A DNA stretch of 64,000 nucleotides from CAZYFH01 sp965249175. GTDB lineage: Bacteria > Acidobacteriota > Vicinamibacteria > Vicinamibacterales > UBA8438. The position numbers and the translations under genes were made by a program. The DNA lies in contig OZ252227.1 of NCBI GenBank assembly GCA_965249175.1, forward strand, positions 2,728,001-2,792,000, in the 5' to 3' direction. How positions within the stretch are numbered: position 1 is the first letter of the stretch; each line of letters starts with the position of its first letter. Shown one piece after another: positions 23,938-32,248 of the stretch. The notes under the pieces were generated by a model. That model saw only the letters and a program-made list of their open reading frames with translations, did no database searches and had not been told where the DNA came from.

Positions 23938-25263
23938 CTACGCGGACCGGAGCGGCCGGAAGAACGTACGGAGATCGTCGACCAGCAACTCGGGCTCCTC
24001 GATGGCCGGGAAATGGCCTCCGGTCTCGAACCGCGTCCAGTGCACATCCGCGGACGGCGCCTCGATGAACGACCGGGGCGGCCGGGAGCGCGAGAAGATC
24101 CCCGGGAAATCCGCGTAGCCCTGCGGCACGGTGACCGGTCCCGCGCCTCGCCTGGGACGCGAGCTCCCCAGCCCGTTCGCGTGGTAGTAGCGCACGCTGG
24201 TGCCGATGGTCCGCGTGTGCCAGTAGATCGACACCAGCGTCAAGATCTGGTCCTTGCTGAACCGCGTTTCCACGTCGCCGCCACAATCGCTCCAGGAGCG
24301 CAGCTTCTCGGTGATCCAGGCGGCGACGCCGGCCGGCGAATCGGTCAGCCCGTAGGCCAGCGTCTGCGGCTTCGTGCCCTGGATGCGCTGGTACCCCGTT
24401 TCCTCGACCGACCACAACTCGGTGCTAGCGACATACTCGCGCTCGGCGTCGGTTTGCGGCTCACGCTGCGCGCGGCGCGGCGCACCCGGTGTGTGAACGC
24501 CAACGACCCGGTCGGCGAATCTGGCGCCCAACGCGCGCGTGATGCCGGCGCCCCAGTCGCTGCCATACGCCCCGAACCGCGGGTAGCCTAGCTTCTCCAT
24601 GAGCGCCACCCAGAGCTCGGCGGTTCGGGCGATGTCCGTCCCCTCAGCCGGCTCGCCGGAAAAGCCAAAGCCGGGGATCGATGGCACGACGACGTCGAAC
24701 GCATCAGACGCCGCGCCGCCGTGCGCCGCCGGGTCACTCAGTCGGCGTACCGACGGTAGCATTTCCCAGATGGTGCCCGGCCATCCGTGACTCATCAGGA
24801 GTGGCAACCTCGCCCCCCCACTGCCTCGCTGGTGCACAAAATGGATGGTCTGCCCCTCGATGGTCGTCTTGTAGTGGTCAAACGCATTGAGCGCCGCCTC
24901 GTGCACACGCCAGTCGTACTCGTCGCGCCAGTAGCCGATCAGGGCTTCCAGATACACCCGGTCGGTCCCGAGCGCCCACGCCTCGCCGGGTGGGTCCGGG
25001 GGCCAGCGCACGTTGCTCAGCCGGCGGTGCAGATCGTCGAGCTCGGCGTCACTGACACGAATCTCGAAGGGCTCGATGCCGGTTTGCGCGGCGCCGGCGG
25101 CCGAGACGGTCGCCGTCCCGAGCGAGCTTCCGCCGGCGGCTGAGACGGTCGCCGTCCCGAGCGAGCTTCCGCCGGCGCCCGACAGCATGGACGCTGACGC
25201 GCCCGCCGTCCCGAGCAGCTTGAGCAACGCCCGCCGATCGATCTTGTCGTCTCGTGCAGTCAT
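23938..25263 (-). CDS. Tat-exported epoxide hydrolase (EHN plus alpha/beta hydrolase)
   Basis: 441 residues. The N-terminus has a twin-arginine signal (DRRALLKLLG) followed by a low-complexity stretch made by a 39-bp duplication. Residues 63-175 form the epoxide hydrolase N-terminal domain (EPFEIRVSDAELDDLHRRLS, RWPPDPPGEAW). The catalytic domain shows the oxyanion loop HGWPGTIWE, nucleophile Asp in YGSDWGAGI and the final His in GGHFPAIEEPELL. The layout is that of soluble epoxide hydrolases, and Tat export implies periplasmic action on an epoxide-bearing metabolite. It follows the family gene at 25324 with a 60-base gap. Confidence 0.92.
   Translation of the reverse strand: MTARDDKIDRRALLKLLGTAGASASMLSGAGGSSLGTATVSAAGGSSLGTATVSAAGAAQTGIEPFEIRVSDAELDDLHRRLSNVRWPPDPPGEAWALGTDRVYLEALIGYWRDEYDWRVHEAALNAFDHYKTTIEGQTIHFVHQRGSGGARLPLLMSHGWPGTIWEMLPSVRRLSDPAAHGGAASDAFDVVVPSIPGFGFSGEPAEGTDIARTAELWVALMEKLGYPRFGAYGSDWGAGITRALGARFADRVVGVHTPGAPRRAQREPQTDAEREYVASTELWSVEETGYQRIQGTKPQTLAYGLTDSPAGVAAWITEKLRSWSDCGGDVETRFSKDQILTLVSIYWHTRTIGTSVRYYHANGLGSSRPRRGAGPVTVPQGYADFPGIFSRSRPPRSFIEAPSADVHWTRFETGGHFPAIEEPELLVDDLRTFFRPLRSA
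25092..25177. repeat. 39-bp tandem duplication in the epoxide hydrolase signal region
   Basis: Two 39-base units (25092-25130 and 25131-25169) differ by one base and are followed by 8 bases of a third. In protein terms this repeats a 13-residue block (SLGTATVSAAGGS) between the Tat signal and the EHN domain. Being in frame, it lengthens the linker without breaking the gene. Confidence 0.9.
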
Positions 25264-25323
25264 CGATTCACTCTCCTCATCGCCGTGTTGATCCGGTGTG
25301 AGTCCTCTCGCGCCGCCGCCGTG

Positions 25324-26229
25324 TCACCGCGCCGCGGCCGCGTCTTCCGCGCGGGCACCGCTGAGAATGAGCGGCATGCTGCGGTTGCCCTCGTGGCACG
25401 CGTTCTCGTAGAGCGGCCCCACTGCCCGCGTGAGCGGGAACTGCACGGTCCACCGTCCAGCGAACGATGCCGGGTCATCGACCGTGACCTCGTAGCGCAA
25501 CGTATCACCATCGGTCACCGAAAAACGCTCGACAAACCGCGCATCCGGGCCGGCGCCCTGGAGCGTCCACTGGCCGTTGAAACCGGTGACCTCTACGACC
25601 AGCGTGTCGCCGTCCCAGCGACCGCGCGAATGCCCCTGCCACTGCCGGTTCGACTCCGCAGGGGCCGGGCTGCCGTCGAGCGGAATGATGCGGAGCTCGG
25701 ATTTCTGTTCGTGGAGGATGGCGACGTGGTCCGGCGTCTGAAAGATCTGCGCGAGCCGGGTCGGCGCGGCCGCCATCAACGGGATGGTGCGTCCCATGAT
25801 GCAGCGCTCGTAGCGCTCGCGATCCTCCGGGCCGTCCGCGATACGCTGTCGAAACCCGACGGCCAACCTGCGCACCCGGTCCCGGGCCGCCTCGGTCAAC
25901 GTGGGAATGCGACCGTCCGGGGGATCCACGATCAGCGAGGTGCGACCGTTCGTCAGCCCACCTGGCTCCCACCAATCGGCGTTGAGCTGCAGATCGCGCT
26001 CGCGACCGATGGAGGCGTGGCGTCGCTCGAGATACGCGGATTCTTCCTCCGGTGTCAGCACCGGCTTGCCGGCGAAAGCCTCAGGTCGCTGGAGCGGGGT
26101 CGTGGTGCGGTATTCCCAATATCCACTCAGATCCGGCACCGACGGCGTGTGGGCGACACCGCGGGTCTGCGCGCCGGAGACGGCCGGAATCAGTATCAGC
26201 GCACCGAGGACGCACCCTAGCAGCCTCAC
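25324..26229 (-). CDS. Secreted DPPDGR/ACHEGNY family protein
   Basis: About 301 residues if started at the GTG at 26229 (MRLLGCVLGALIL, a clean signal peptide); a GTG at 26274 is also open. Shared family blocks in order: PDLSGYWEYRTTTPLQRPE, SLIVDPPDGRIPTLTE, QIFQTPDHVAILHEQKSELR, RGRWDGDTLVVEVTGFNGQW, VERFSVTDGDTLRYEVTVDD and YENACHEGNRSM. No catalytic motif known to me is present, although the family has conserved His, Glu and Cys near the C-terminus. It is next to the epoxide hydrolase gene, consistent with a role in handling organic metabolites in the periplasm. Function unknown. Confidence 0.8.
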   Translation of the reverse strand: MRLLGCVLGALILIPAVSGAQTRGVAHTPSVPDLSGYWEYRTTTPLQRPEAFAGKPVLTPEEESAYLERRHASIGRERDLQLNADWWEPGGLTNGRTSLIVDPPDGRIPTLTEAARDRVRRLAVGFRQRIADGPEDRERYERCIMGRTIPLMAAAPTRLAQIFQTPDHVAILHEQKSELRIIPLDGSPAPAESNRQWQGHSRGRWDGDTLVVEVTGFNGQWTLQGAGPDARFVERFSVTDGDTLRYEVTVDDPASFAGRWTVQFPLTRAVGPLYENACHEGNRSMPLILSGARAEDAAAAR

Positions 26230-26341
26230 ATCGCACACCTTTTCCACGCCCGGATGGCACAGCCGGAAACCCACCGATTATGCGCCGTACGACCTCCGGC
26301 TAGAATACACGCGACTCCCCTTCCGCGGCCTAGACTTCGAA

Positions 26342-27150
26342 ATGACCGACGCGACGCCTCCAGAGCCGTTCTCCCAACAGGTCGTCCTGACGCACGCTGG
26401 CACGGAGGCCGTCACCGTTCGCAGGGACATCCCCTGGAGCGACGGGACCGACCGGGTCATGGACATTTATCGTCCGCCGAACTCCGAGGGTCGTGCGCTG
26501 GCGTCGTCCTCGTCACCGGCTTTCCCGACGATGGCTTCCAGGCGATGTTCGGTCGTCGGATGAAGGACACGGCGCCGTACGTGTCGTGGGCGACGCTCAT
26601 CGCCGCGTCCGGTCTCGCCGCGGTGACCTATACCAACCGCGACCCCCGGCCGGACGCCGCCGCCGTGGTCGCCTCGTTGACCACGAACGCCAACTCCCTC
26701 GACATCGACACACGCCGCCTCGGAATCTGGGCGTGTTCCGGCAACGTGCCGAACGCGTTGTCGCTACTGCCCCGCCGGCCTGCGTTCTCCGTTCGGTGCG
26801 CCAGCTTGCTCTACGGCTACATGCTCGACCTCGATGGATCGACGGCGGTGGCCGACGCATCGCGGCAATTCCACTTCGCCGCGCCACCCGTCACGGTGGG
26901 CCAGATTCCGGAGGATCTGCCGATCGCGCTCGCACGCGCGGGGCGTGACGAAACGCCCGGACTCAACGATTCGCTCGACGCCTTTCGACGTCATGCGCTC
27001 GCCGCCGGGCGTCCAGTGCAGCTGCTCGAGCATCCGACGGGCGCGCATGCGTTCGATCTCAGTGACGACAGCGACACGTCACGCAGCGTCGTCGCCGGGA
27101 TCCTTCGCTTCCTGACTGACCATCTGCTCACCTCAGACGACGCACCATGA
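26342..27150 (+). pseudogene. Alpha/beta hydrolase, broken by a one-base deletion
   Basis: The first 53 codons from ATG 26342 (MTDATPPEPFSQQ, DIPWSDGTDRVMDIYRPP) fit the start of a dienelactone-hydrolase-like protein. At about 26500 the reading must move to another frame, which continues GVVLVTGFPDDGFQAMFGRR, then GIWACSGNVPNAL (nucleophile region), and LEHPTGAHAFDLSDDSD (His region) to the stop at 27150. Adding one G in CTGGCG (giving Leu-Gly-Val-Val) restores a continuous protein of about 269 residues. The frame upstream of 26500 in the longer ORF is not protein-like. The stop overlaps the SDR start as ATGA, so the two were once or still are coupled. The break may be a sequencing error. Confidence 0.78.
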
Positions 27151-27995
27151 CGCACGCCGGGAAGACGGTGCTCGTCACCGGCGCGAGCTCCGGCATCGGG
27201 CTCGCAACCGCGGTGGGTCTGGCAAAACAAGGCGACCAGCTGCTCCTCGTCGGCCGGACGCCGGCACGCTGCGCCGAGGCCATGGCGGCCGTCCGCGCCG
27301 CCGGCGATAGGCGTGCCGACGTGCTCGAGGCAGATTTCTCGTCACTCGCCGGTATCCGGGCCTTGGCCGACCAGGTGCGGTCACGTGTCGGGCGGCTGGA
27401 TGTTCTGGTGAACAACGCCGGCACGCTTGCGCGCCGCCGAACGCTCACCGCGGATGGATACGAGACCATGTTCGCCGTGAACCACCTCGCCTACTTCCTT
27501 CTTACCGGACTGCTGCTCCCGGTCCTTCGCGCGGCCGAGCGGGCGCGTATCGTCACCGTGGCCTCCGAAGCGCACCGCTCCGGGCCTCTGGATCTGGACG
27601 ATCTGCAGAGCGAGCGCGACTACGGCACGATGCGTGTCTACAGCCGGTCGAAGACCGCGAACATTCTGTGGACGCAGGAGCTGGCACGGCGGCTCGACGG
27701 GAGTGGCATCACCGCCAACAGCCTGCACCCCGGTGTGATTCGCACGCGCCTGGCGCGCGACATGGGCGTCGGCCTCGGTCTGGCAATGGGACTCGCCGGT
27801 CTCTTCATGCGACCGCCCGAGAAAGGGGCGGAGACGTCGATCCATCTGGCCACCTCCCCCGACGTCGCCGGGGTGTCGGGGCGCTACTTCGACAACTGTC
27901 GCGAGCGGTCGCCCGCCGCACACGCGAGCGACCCGGCGATTGCACGACGCCTCTGGGACATCAGCGAGAAGCTGGCTGGGCATGCCTACCCGTGA
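27147..27995 (+). CDS. Short-chain dehydrogenase/reductase
   Basis: 282 residues with the classical SDR signatures: cofactor motif TGASSGIG at 11-18, NNAG at about 90, catalytic YSRSK (Tyr and Lys) at about 156, and HPGVIRT after it. Similarity is to the retinol-dehydrogenase/WW-oxidoreductase-like group (VASEAHRSGPLDLDDLQSER). The VGRT after the second strand suggests NADP preference. It is cytoplasmic and oxidises or reduces an alcohol/ketone pair that cannot be named. Start ATG 27147 overlaps the preceding hydrolase stop, and the stop overlaps the next start by one base. Confidence 0.93.
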   Translation: MTHAGKTVLVTGASSGIGLATAVGLAKQGDQLLLVGRTPARCAEAMAAVRAAGDRRADVLEADFSSLAGIRALADQVRSRVGRLDVLVNNAGTLARRRTLTADGYETMFAVNHLAYFLLTGLLLPVLRAAERARIVTVASEAHRSGPLDLDDLQSERDYGTMRVYSRSKTANILWTQELARRLDGSGITANSLHPGVIRTRLARDMGVGLGLAMGLAGLFMRPPEKGAETSIHLATSPDVAGVSGRYFDNCRERSPAAHASDPAIARRLWDISEKLAGHAYP

Positions 27996-28792
27996 TGACG
28001 CGTCTGTTCCTCTGGCCAGTGGCCGTCGTCGCCGGACTGCTGCCGGTCCGGCGGTGGGCGGCGTTCGATGCGGTGCTGCCGGTGCGCGAAGCCGCGCCCC
28101 TCGCGGGGCTCGTCACCATGCTGGTGGGGCTCGCCGTCGGTTTGCGCGGGTTTCTGATCTACATGCAGGCCTTTGTAGAGCGCATCAGCGACCGGGCGGC
28201 GCTCGATGCGGCGGCCACAGCCGGCGCCGCCGGGCTCCCGCTCGGCGCGTGGGTCATCCCAGCCGCGATCAGTTTTGCCTTCACGCCGACGGGCGCGACG
28301 GCGGTTTACCTCTCCCTCACGGGCCTGGTGCGCGCGATCTCGGGGTATGTGGATGACCCACGCGGTGATCCGCTGCTGACCCTTCTCGACAGCGTCGCGA
28401 CACGTCTGATCACCGGAACGCGAGCGACCCGCATTCGCCGAGCACGCGAGCAGCGCGAAGGCCCCGCGGTGCTGGATCGACTCGTCACGGGGAGCTGGGC
28501 CGGCCTTGCGGAGGTCGACTTCGTGGTGGTCGCGGCGCGGCGCAAGCCCGGCTGGGACGAGGGGGTCTTCGTGATCACCGCCGAGCAGTGGTTTCGGCTC
28601 GGCCGTCCCTATGACATGCCGTTGCCACAGGGCCTGCGGGACTGCGTACCCGTTGACGGCCATCCGCACGCAGGAAGTGCTTCGCAAAGGCGTGTCATAC
28701 GATCTTCCCCCACTGGGGACGTCTACGCGTGGCTAGAACCGGCCAGATGCCGGGCGGACGGAGGTTCGAGTACCATCTCCGGTGAAAGGTAA
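27995..28792 (+). CDS. Membrane protein of unknown function
   Basis: 265 residues. ATG 27995 overlaps the SDR stop (TGATG). Three hydrophobic segments lie in the first 115 residues (LFLWPVAVVAGLLPV, APLAGLVTMLVGLAVGLRGF, GAWVIPAAISFAFTPTGATA), followed by a soluble C-terminal region with ITGTRATRIRRAREQREGP and VFVITAEQWFRLGRPYDMPL. I do not recognise the family. It is probably the last gene of a hydrolase-SDR-membrane protein operon. The last 30 residues are low in predicted structure and overlap the 5' region of the next gene. Confidence 0.65.
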   Translation: MTRLFLWPVAVVAGLLPVRRWAAFDAVLPVREAAPLAGLVTMLVGLAVGLRGFLIYMQAFVERISDRAALDAAATAGAAGLPLGAWVIPAAISFAFTPTGATAVYLSLTGLVRAISGYVDDPRGDPLLTLLDSVATRLITGTRATRIRRAREQREGPAVLDRLVTGSWAGLAEVDFVVVAARRKPGWDEGVFVITAEQWFRLGRPYDMPLPQGLRDCVPVDGHPHAGSASQRRVIRSSPTGDVYAWLEPARCRADGGSSTISGER

Positions 28793-28802
28793 CCCACAGA
28801 TC

Positions 28803-29681
28803 ATGAAGACTCCGTTCCGGCTGCTCGTCATTGCCCTGTTCTCGCTCACCGGTTGCGGTGGCGGCACCATGGATACCCCGGCCGACCCGGCACCATCCGC
28901 GGATCCGGAACCCGTGGCGGAGGCCTCGCTCAAGCTCTATCTCTTCGATTGCGGCCATCTCAGGTTCGACAGCGTTGCCGGATTCAGCATCGAGGACGAC
29001 GAAACCGACGTACGCGAGCTGGTCGCCCCCTGCTACATCGTCGACCATCCCGACGGCCGGTTGCTGTGGGATGGCGGGCTCCCGTCGTCGACGGCCGAGG
29101 CTGATGGATGGCAGGACAATGCGCGGATGGATCGCACGCTGGCCGAGCAGCTGGCCGAGCTCGATCTCGGCTTCGACCTCGGATCGCTGGATTACGTCGC
29201 GTTTTCACACATGCATTTCGACCACGTGGGGGTCGCCAACGAGGTCATAGGCGCGACGTGGCTCGTCCAAGAGCCCGAATACGAAGCGATGTTCGCGGAC
29301 CCGGTCACCACGCCCGCGGCACAGCCGGAGCTCTACGAGAACCTCCGAAACGCCGACCGTCTCCTCCTCACCGGCGACCATGATGTGTTCGGCGACGGCC
29401 GCGTGCGGATCCTATCGGCTCCCGGTCATACGCCAGGGCACCAGGTGCTGTTCCTCGACTTGGCGGACACCGGTCCCCTCGTGCTCTCAGGCGATCTCTA
29501 TCACTTCCGACTCAGCCGCGAGGACAGGCGTGTACCCACCTTCAACGTCGACGCCGAGGCGACCCTCGCATCGATGGATCGGATCGAGGCATTCGTCATC
29601 GACATGGGCGCGACGTTCTGGATCGAGCACGACCTCGAACTCTTCGAGGGACTCAGCAAGGCGCCAGCGTATTACGACTGA
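28803..29681 (+). CDS. MBL-fold lipoprotein, quorum-quenching-lactonase-like
   Basis: 292 residues from ATG 28803 (MKTPFRLLVI). Lipobox SLTGC at about residue 16 predicts a lipoprotein. The metal site is SHMHFDHVG (HxHxDH), then SAPGHTPGHQVLFLDL and LSGDLYHFR supply the remaining ligands. The N-terminal LYLFDCG and the spacing resemble AiiA/AttM N-acyl-homoserine lactonases. The substrate could be an acyl lactone, but this fold is broad and no AHL system is visible here. It has a short acidic linker (residues 20-42) after the lipid anchor and is followed by a strong hairpin. Confidence 0.85.
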   Translation: MKTPFRLLVIALFSLTGCGGGTMDTPADPAPSADPEPVAEASLKLYLFDCGHLRFDSVAGFSIEDDETDVRELVAPCYIVDHPDGRLLWDGGLPSSTAEADGWQDNARMDRTLAEQLAELDLGFDLGSLDYVAFSHMHFDHVGVANEVIGATWLVQEPEYEAMFADPVTTPAAQPELYENLRNADRLLLTGDHDVFGDGRVRILSAPGHTPGHQVLFLDLADTGPLVLSGDLYHFRLSREDRRVPTFNVDAEATLASMDRIEAFVIDMGATFWIEHDLELFEGLSKAPAYYD

Positions 29682-29695
29682 GCCAGAGAACCCAG

Positions 29696-29722
29696 GCCTT
29701 GGGTCTGCATGAGACCCAAGGC
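29696..29722. terminator. Hairpin between convergent MBL-lipoprotein and peroxiredoxin genes
   Basis: GCCTTGGGTCT, loop GCATG and AGACCCAAGGC form a perfect 11-bp stem in the middle of an 82-base convergent gap. It could serve either strand. No T run follows. Confidence 0.6.
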
Positions 29723-29763
29723 TGAGGGCTCAGCGCACGCGAAGGACCGACGAGGCTACCGAT

Positions 29764-30309
29764 CTAGCGCTTCGGAATGTTCAGCGCGGCGAGCGTCGTC
29801 ACCACGTCCGCACCGGCCGTCGATGCGCTGACTTCCTTGTCGAGCTTGAGGATCCGGCCGTCGCCGCCGATGTACACCGTCCACCGTTGCGGCACCGATC
29901 CGATTCTCGGTCCAAAGTCCCGCAGGACACCGTACGCCGTCGCGGTCTCCTTCGACGGGTCGCTCAGGATCGGGAAGTCGGCATCGAGGGATTCCGCGAA
30001 CGCGCGGTTCGTGTCGGGGTCGTCCACGCTCACCATGAAGTAGGCGATGTCGTAGGACTGAAGCTGGTCGCTGTGCTCACGCAGCGACTTGCATTCGGCC
30101 GTTCAACCACCGGTAAACGCCTTGGGGAACCAGGCCAACACAACGGTGCGGCCCTCGTGGTCGGCCAGCCTATGGGTCTGACCGTCACTCCCGATCAACG
30201 CGAACCCGGGCGCTGCGTCGCCTTCGCTCAGCTCCTGCGCGCCGGCGCTCCCCGACGCGGCGAGGCCCAGCACGAGGCAGGCACCGATTAGACGTAACGT
30301 GTCTGTCAT
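29764..30309 (-). CDS. Exported peroxiredoxin, candidate selenoprotein (in-frame TGA at the peroxidatic position)
   Basis: Read through the TGA at 30105-30103, this is one 181-residue AhpC/TSA (BCP-like) peroxiredoxin. ATG 30309 has GGAGGAG upstream, and a signal peptide ends near AGAQ. The active-site block reads WFPKAFTGG-[TGA]-TAECKSLRE: the TGA is residue 69, exactly where the peroxidatic Cys belongs, and a possible resolving Cys73 remains. After it the frame continues perfectly (FMVSVDDPDTNRAFAES, FPILSDPSKETATAYGV, RWTVYIGGDGRI) to the normal end. A bSECIS-like hairpin follows the TGA. I read the TGA as selenocysteine; the alternative is a nonsense mutation in a peroxiredoxin gene. Standard callers would list two fragments (30103-30309 and 29764-30036). 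Confidence 0.82.
30067..30105 (-). promoter_or_regulatory. Candidate bacterial SECIS element in the peroxiredoxin mRNA
   Basis: After the TGA come 14 bases, then a perfect 7-bp stem GTCGCTG/CAGCGAC with the 8-base loop CGTGAGCA. The loop starts 21 bases after the TGA and its second base is G. This agrees with the published bSECIS consensus (loop 16-37 nt after UGA, G in the first two loop positions). Confidence 0.7.
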
Positions 30310-30375
30310 CTGCGCTCCTCCAACGTGGGGTAATCGTACCCGCTTTCTCCCCGCCCCGCCACCCCCGTGCGAGCG

Positions 30376-31335
30376 CTAGAACACCGCGACCGGCGCCACG
30401 GTCGACCCGGTCGCACCCTGTAGCTTGAGCGGCTGCACGACGAAGGCGAACTCACGGACCTCGGCCGCGGCGAGCGCATCCAGCTTCATCCGCTCGACCA
30501 GGTGGATGCCGTTGACCACCAGCATGATCTGGTGAACCGGCAGTGACACGTCCGGGTCGGGATTCGGCATCACCTCGACCGGAACGTTGTCGGAGCCGAC
30601 CAACATCGGGTCTCGGGCAACGAGCCATTCCGCCGCCTCGACCCCGATGCCGGGACCGCTTGCGGAGAAGCGCTCCGGCGCGTCATCCCAGAGTCCACCC
30701 CATCCGGTATGAATCAGCACGGCGTCGCCGGGCTCCAACGGTGTCTGTTGCCGCTCGAGGGCTTGCTCCAGATCCGCTACGGTGATCTCGTAGCGATCCG
30801 GCAGCATCGGCACCCCCTTCAGCTCGGCGATGTCAATCAGGACGCCGCGTGTCATGAGTGTCCCGACGCCCTCGATGCCGAGACGCGTGACCCCGGTCCG
30901 CGTCATCACCTCGTTGAGGTCATGGCAGTTGTAGAGGCTCGCGCCAATGGTCTGGTGCGCAAAGCCATCGAACTGCGTCCCCACTTGTCCCATCTCCGCG
31001 ACGATCACTTCCTCGTTCGATCCGCGACGGTTCGACCCTGGATTCATCGTGGTCTGCTTCATATACGCGTCGTAGTGACGGTCGGCCAGCGGCATCGAGC
31101 TGGTCAGGACATGGCCAAGCTCAATCACCGCACCGGTGCGTATCAGCCGAACGGCCCGGAGCACGGTCTCCGCGCCCATGTGGTTGGCGGCACCGCGCTG
31201 GTCCCCGGCTCCCCACTTGCTGGGACACCGCTCCGCATCCGACGGTGGCGACCACGATTGCGCATGCGCGGACGCGGCGATCCCGAGAATGACGAATATG
31301 CCTGACACACTCACAGCGCGCGCACTGACACCCAT
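30376..31335 (-). CDS. Cyclase-family exported protein, second member
   Basis: 319 residues from ATG 31335 (MGVSARAVSV), with GGGGGAGAG just upstream. A signal peptide ends at SAHAQS. Cyclase-family blocks: WGAGDQRGAANHMGAETVL, the metal-site region GTQFDGFAH (Gln where many members have the second His), RGVLIDIAELKGVP, LEPGDAVLIHTGWGGLW and LPVHQIMLVVNGIHLVERM. The GTQ-type motif occurs in a subgroup of the family and need not mean inactivity. Substrate unknown. It is divergent from the methyltransferase gene with a 72-base shared upstream region. Confidence 0.86.
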   Translation of the reverse strand: MGVSARAVSVSGIFVILGIAASAHAQSWSPPSDAERCPSKWGAGDQRGAANHMGAETVLRAVRLIRTGAVIELGHVLTSSMPLADRHYDAYMKQTTMNPGSNRRGSNEEVIVAEMGQVGTQFDGFAHQTIGASLYNCHDLNEVMTRTGVTRLGIEGVGTLMTRGVLIDIAELKGVPMLPDRYEITVADLEQALERQQTPLEPGDAVLIHTGWGGLWDDAPERFSASGPGIGVEAAEWLVARDPMLVGSDNVPVEVMPNPDPDVSLPVHQIMLVVNGIHLVERMKLDALAAAEVREFAFVVQPLKLQGATGSTVAPVAVF

Positions 31336-31407
31336 GGCTCTCCCCCTCAGGTCCTTCGACGTCGCGCGGACCGTGCGCGCGTGACCTGTACAATACATGT
31401 GTCTCCC

Positions 31408-32214
31408 ATGCATACCGATCGCGCCGCCGCCCCGAGCACGGGCACGCCGCCGCTGATGTATACGGAGCTAGCGGAGTGGTGGCCGCTGCTCTCGGCCCCC
31501 GACGACTACGCGGAAGAGGCGGCGCTCTACGCGCGCCTGCTCGAGGAGGCGTGTGACGGGCCGATCGCATCGCTGCTCGAGCTTGGCTGCGGCGGCGGCA
31601 ACAACGCGTGTCACATGAAGGCCCGCTTCGACCGACTGGTGCTCACGGACGTCGCCCCCGGCATGCTCGCCGTGAGCCGCGCCCTCAACCCGGACTGCGA
31701 GCATCACCTCGGCGACATGCGGACGTTGCGTCTCGATCGGGTGTTCGACGCGGTGTTCGTCCACGACGCCGTCTCCTATATGGCAACGGAAGCAGATCTT
31801 CGGCAGGCCATGGAAACAGCGTGGGTGCACTGCCGCCCGGGCGCCGCGGTACTGTTGGCTCCGGACGACCTGATTGAGAACTTCCGGCCGAGCTCGGATA
31901 GCGGCGGTCACGACGAAGTCCTCCCGGATGGCGCTCCCGGATGCCCGCGCGGACTGCGTTATCTGGAGTGGGACTGGGATCCCGATCCACACGATGGGGT
32001 CTACCGATCGGACTACGCCTACCTGCTGCGTGAGCGCGACGGCACCGTCCGGGTCGTGCACGACCATCATGTTGGTGGACTATTCTCTCGTGCGCGCTGG
32101 CTGGGGCTGTTGGGCACCGTCGGGTTTACCGATGCGCGGTGCGTACCGCTGGTGCATTCGGACGTGGAGCCCGGCCGTCATGAGATGTTCGTCGCGCGGC
32201 GGCCGCGCGCGTGA
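31408..32214 (+). CDS. Class I SAM-dependent methyltransferase
   Basis: About 268 residues from ATG 31408; a second ATG at 31456 (MYTELAEWWPL) may be the true start, since the family typically begins there. The SAM-binding motif is LLELGCGGGNNACHMK, followed by LTDVAPGMLAVSR (acidic end of beta2), LGDMRTLRLDRVFDAVFVHD and WVHCRPGAAVLLAPDDL. The substrate region YLEWDWDPDPHDGVYRSDYA resembles methyltransferases of unknown small-molecule acceptors. Cytoplasmic. The RidA gene follows 34 bases later on the same strand and may be cotranscribed. Confidence 0.88.
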   Translation: MHTDRAAAPSTGTPPLMYTELAEWWPLLSAPDDYAEEAALYARLLEEACDGPIASLLELGCGGGNNACHMKARFDRLVLTDVAPGMLAVSRALNPDCEHHLGDMRTLRLDRVFDAVFVHDAVSYMATEADLRQAMETAWVHCRPGAAVLLAPDDLIENFRPSSDSGGHDEVLPDGAPGCPRGLRYLEWDWDPDPHDGVYRSDYAYLLRERDGTVRVVHDHHVGGLFSRARWLGLLGTVGFTDARCVPLVHSDVEPGRHEMFVARRPRA

Positions 32215-32248
32215 TTGTCGTACGCGATTGACGAGGGGAGAAGCACCC

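Noticed and set aside
30376..31335. Loss of the cyclase metal site (Gln for His) as evidence of an inactive enzyme
   Set aside because: The GTQ-type motif seems to occur in a natural subgroup of the cyclase family, so the change alone does not show inactivity.
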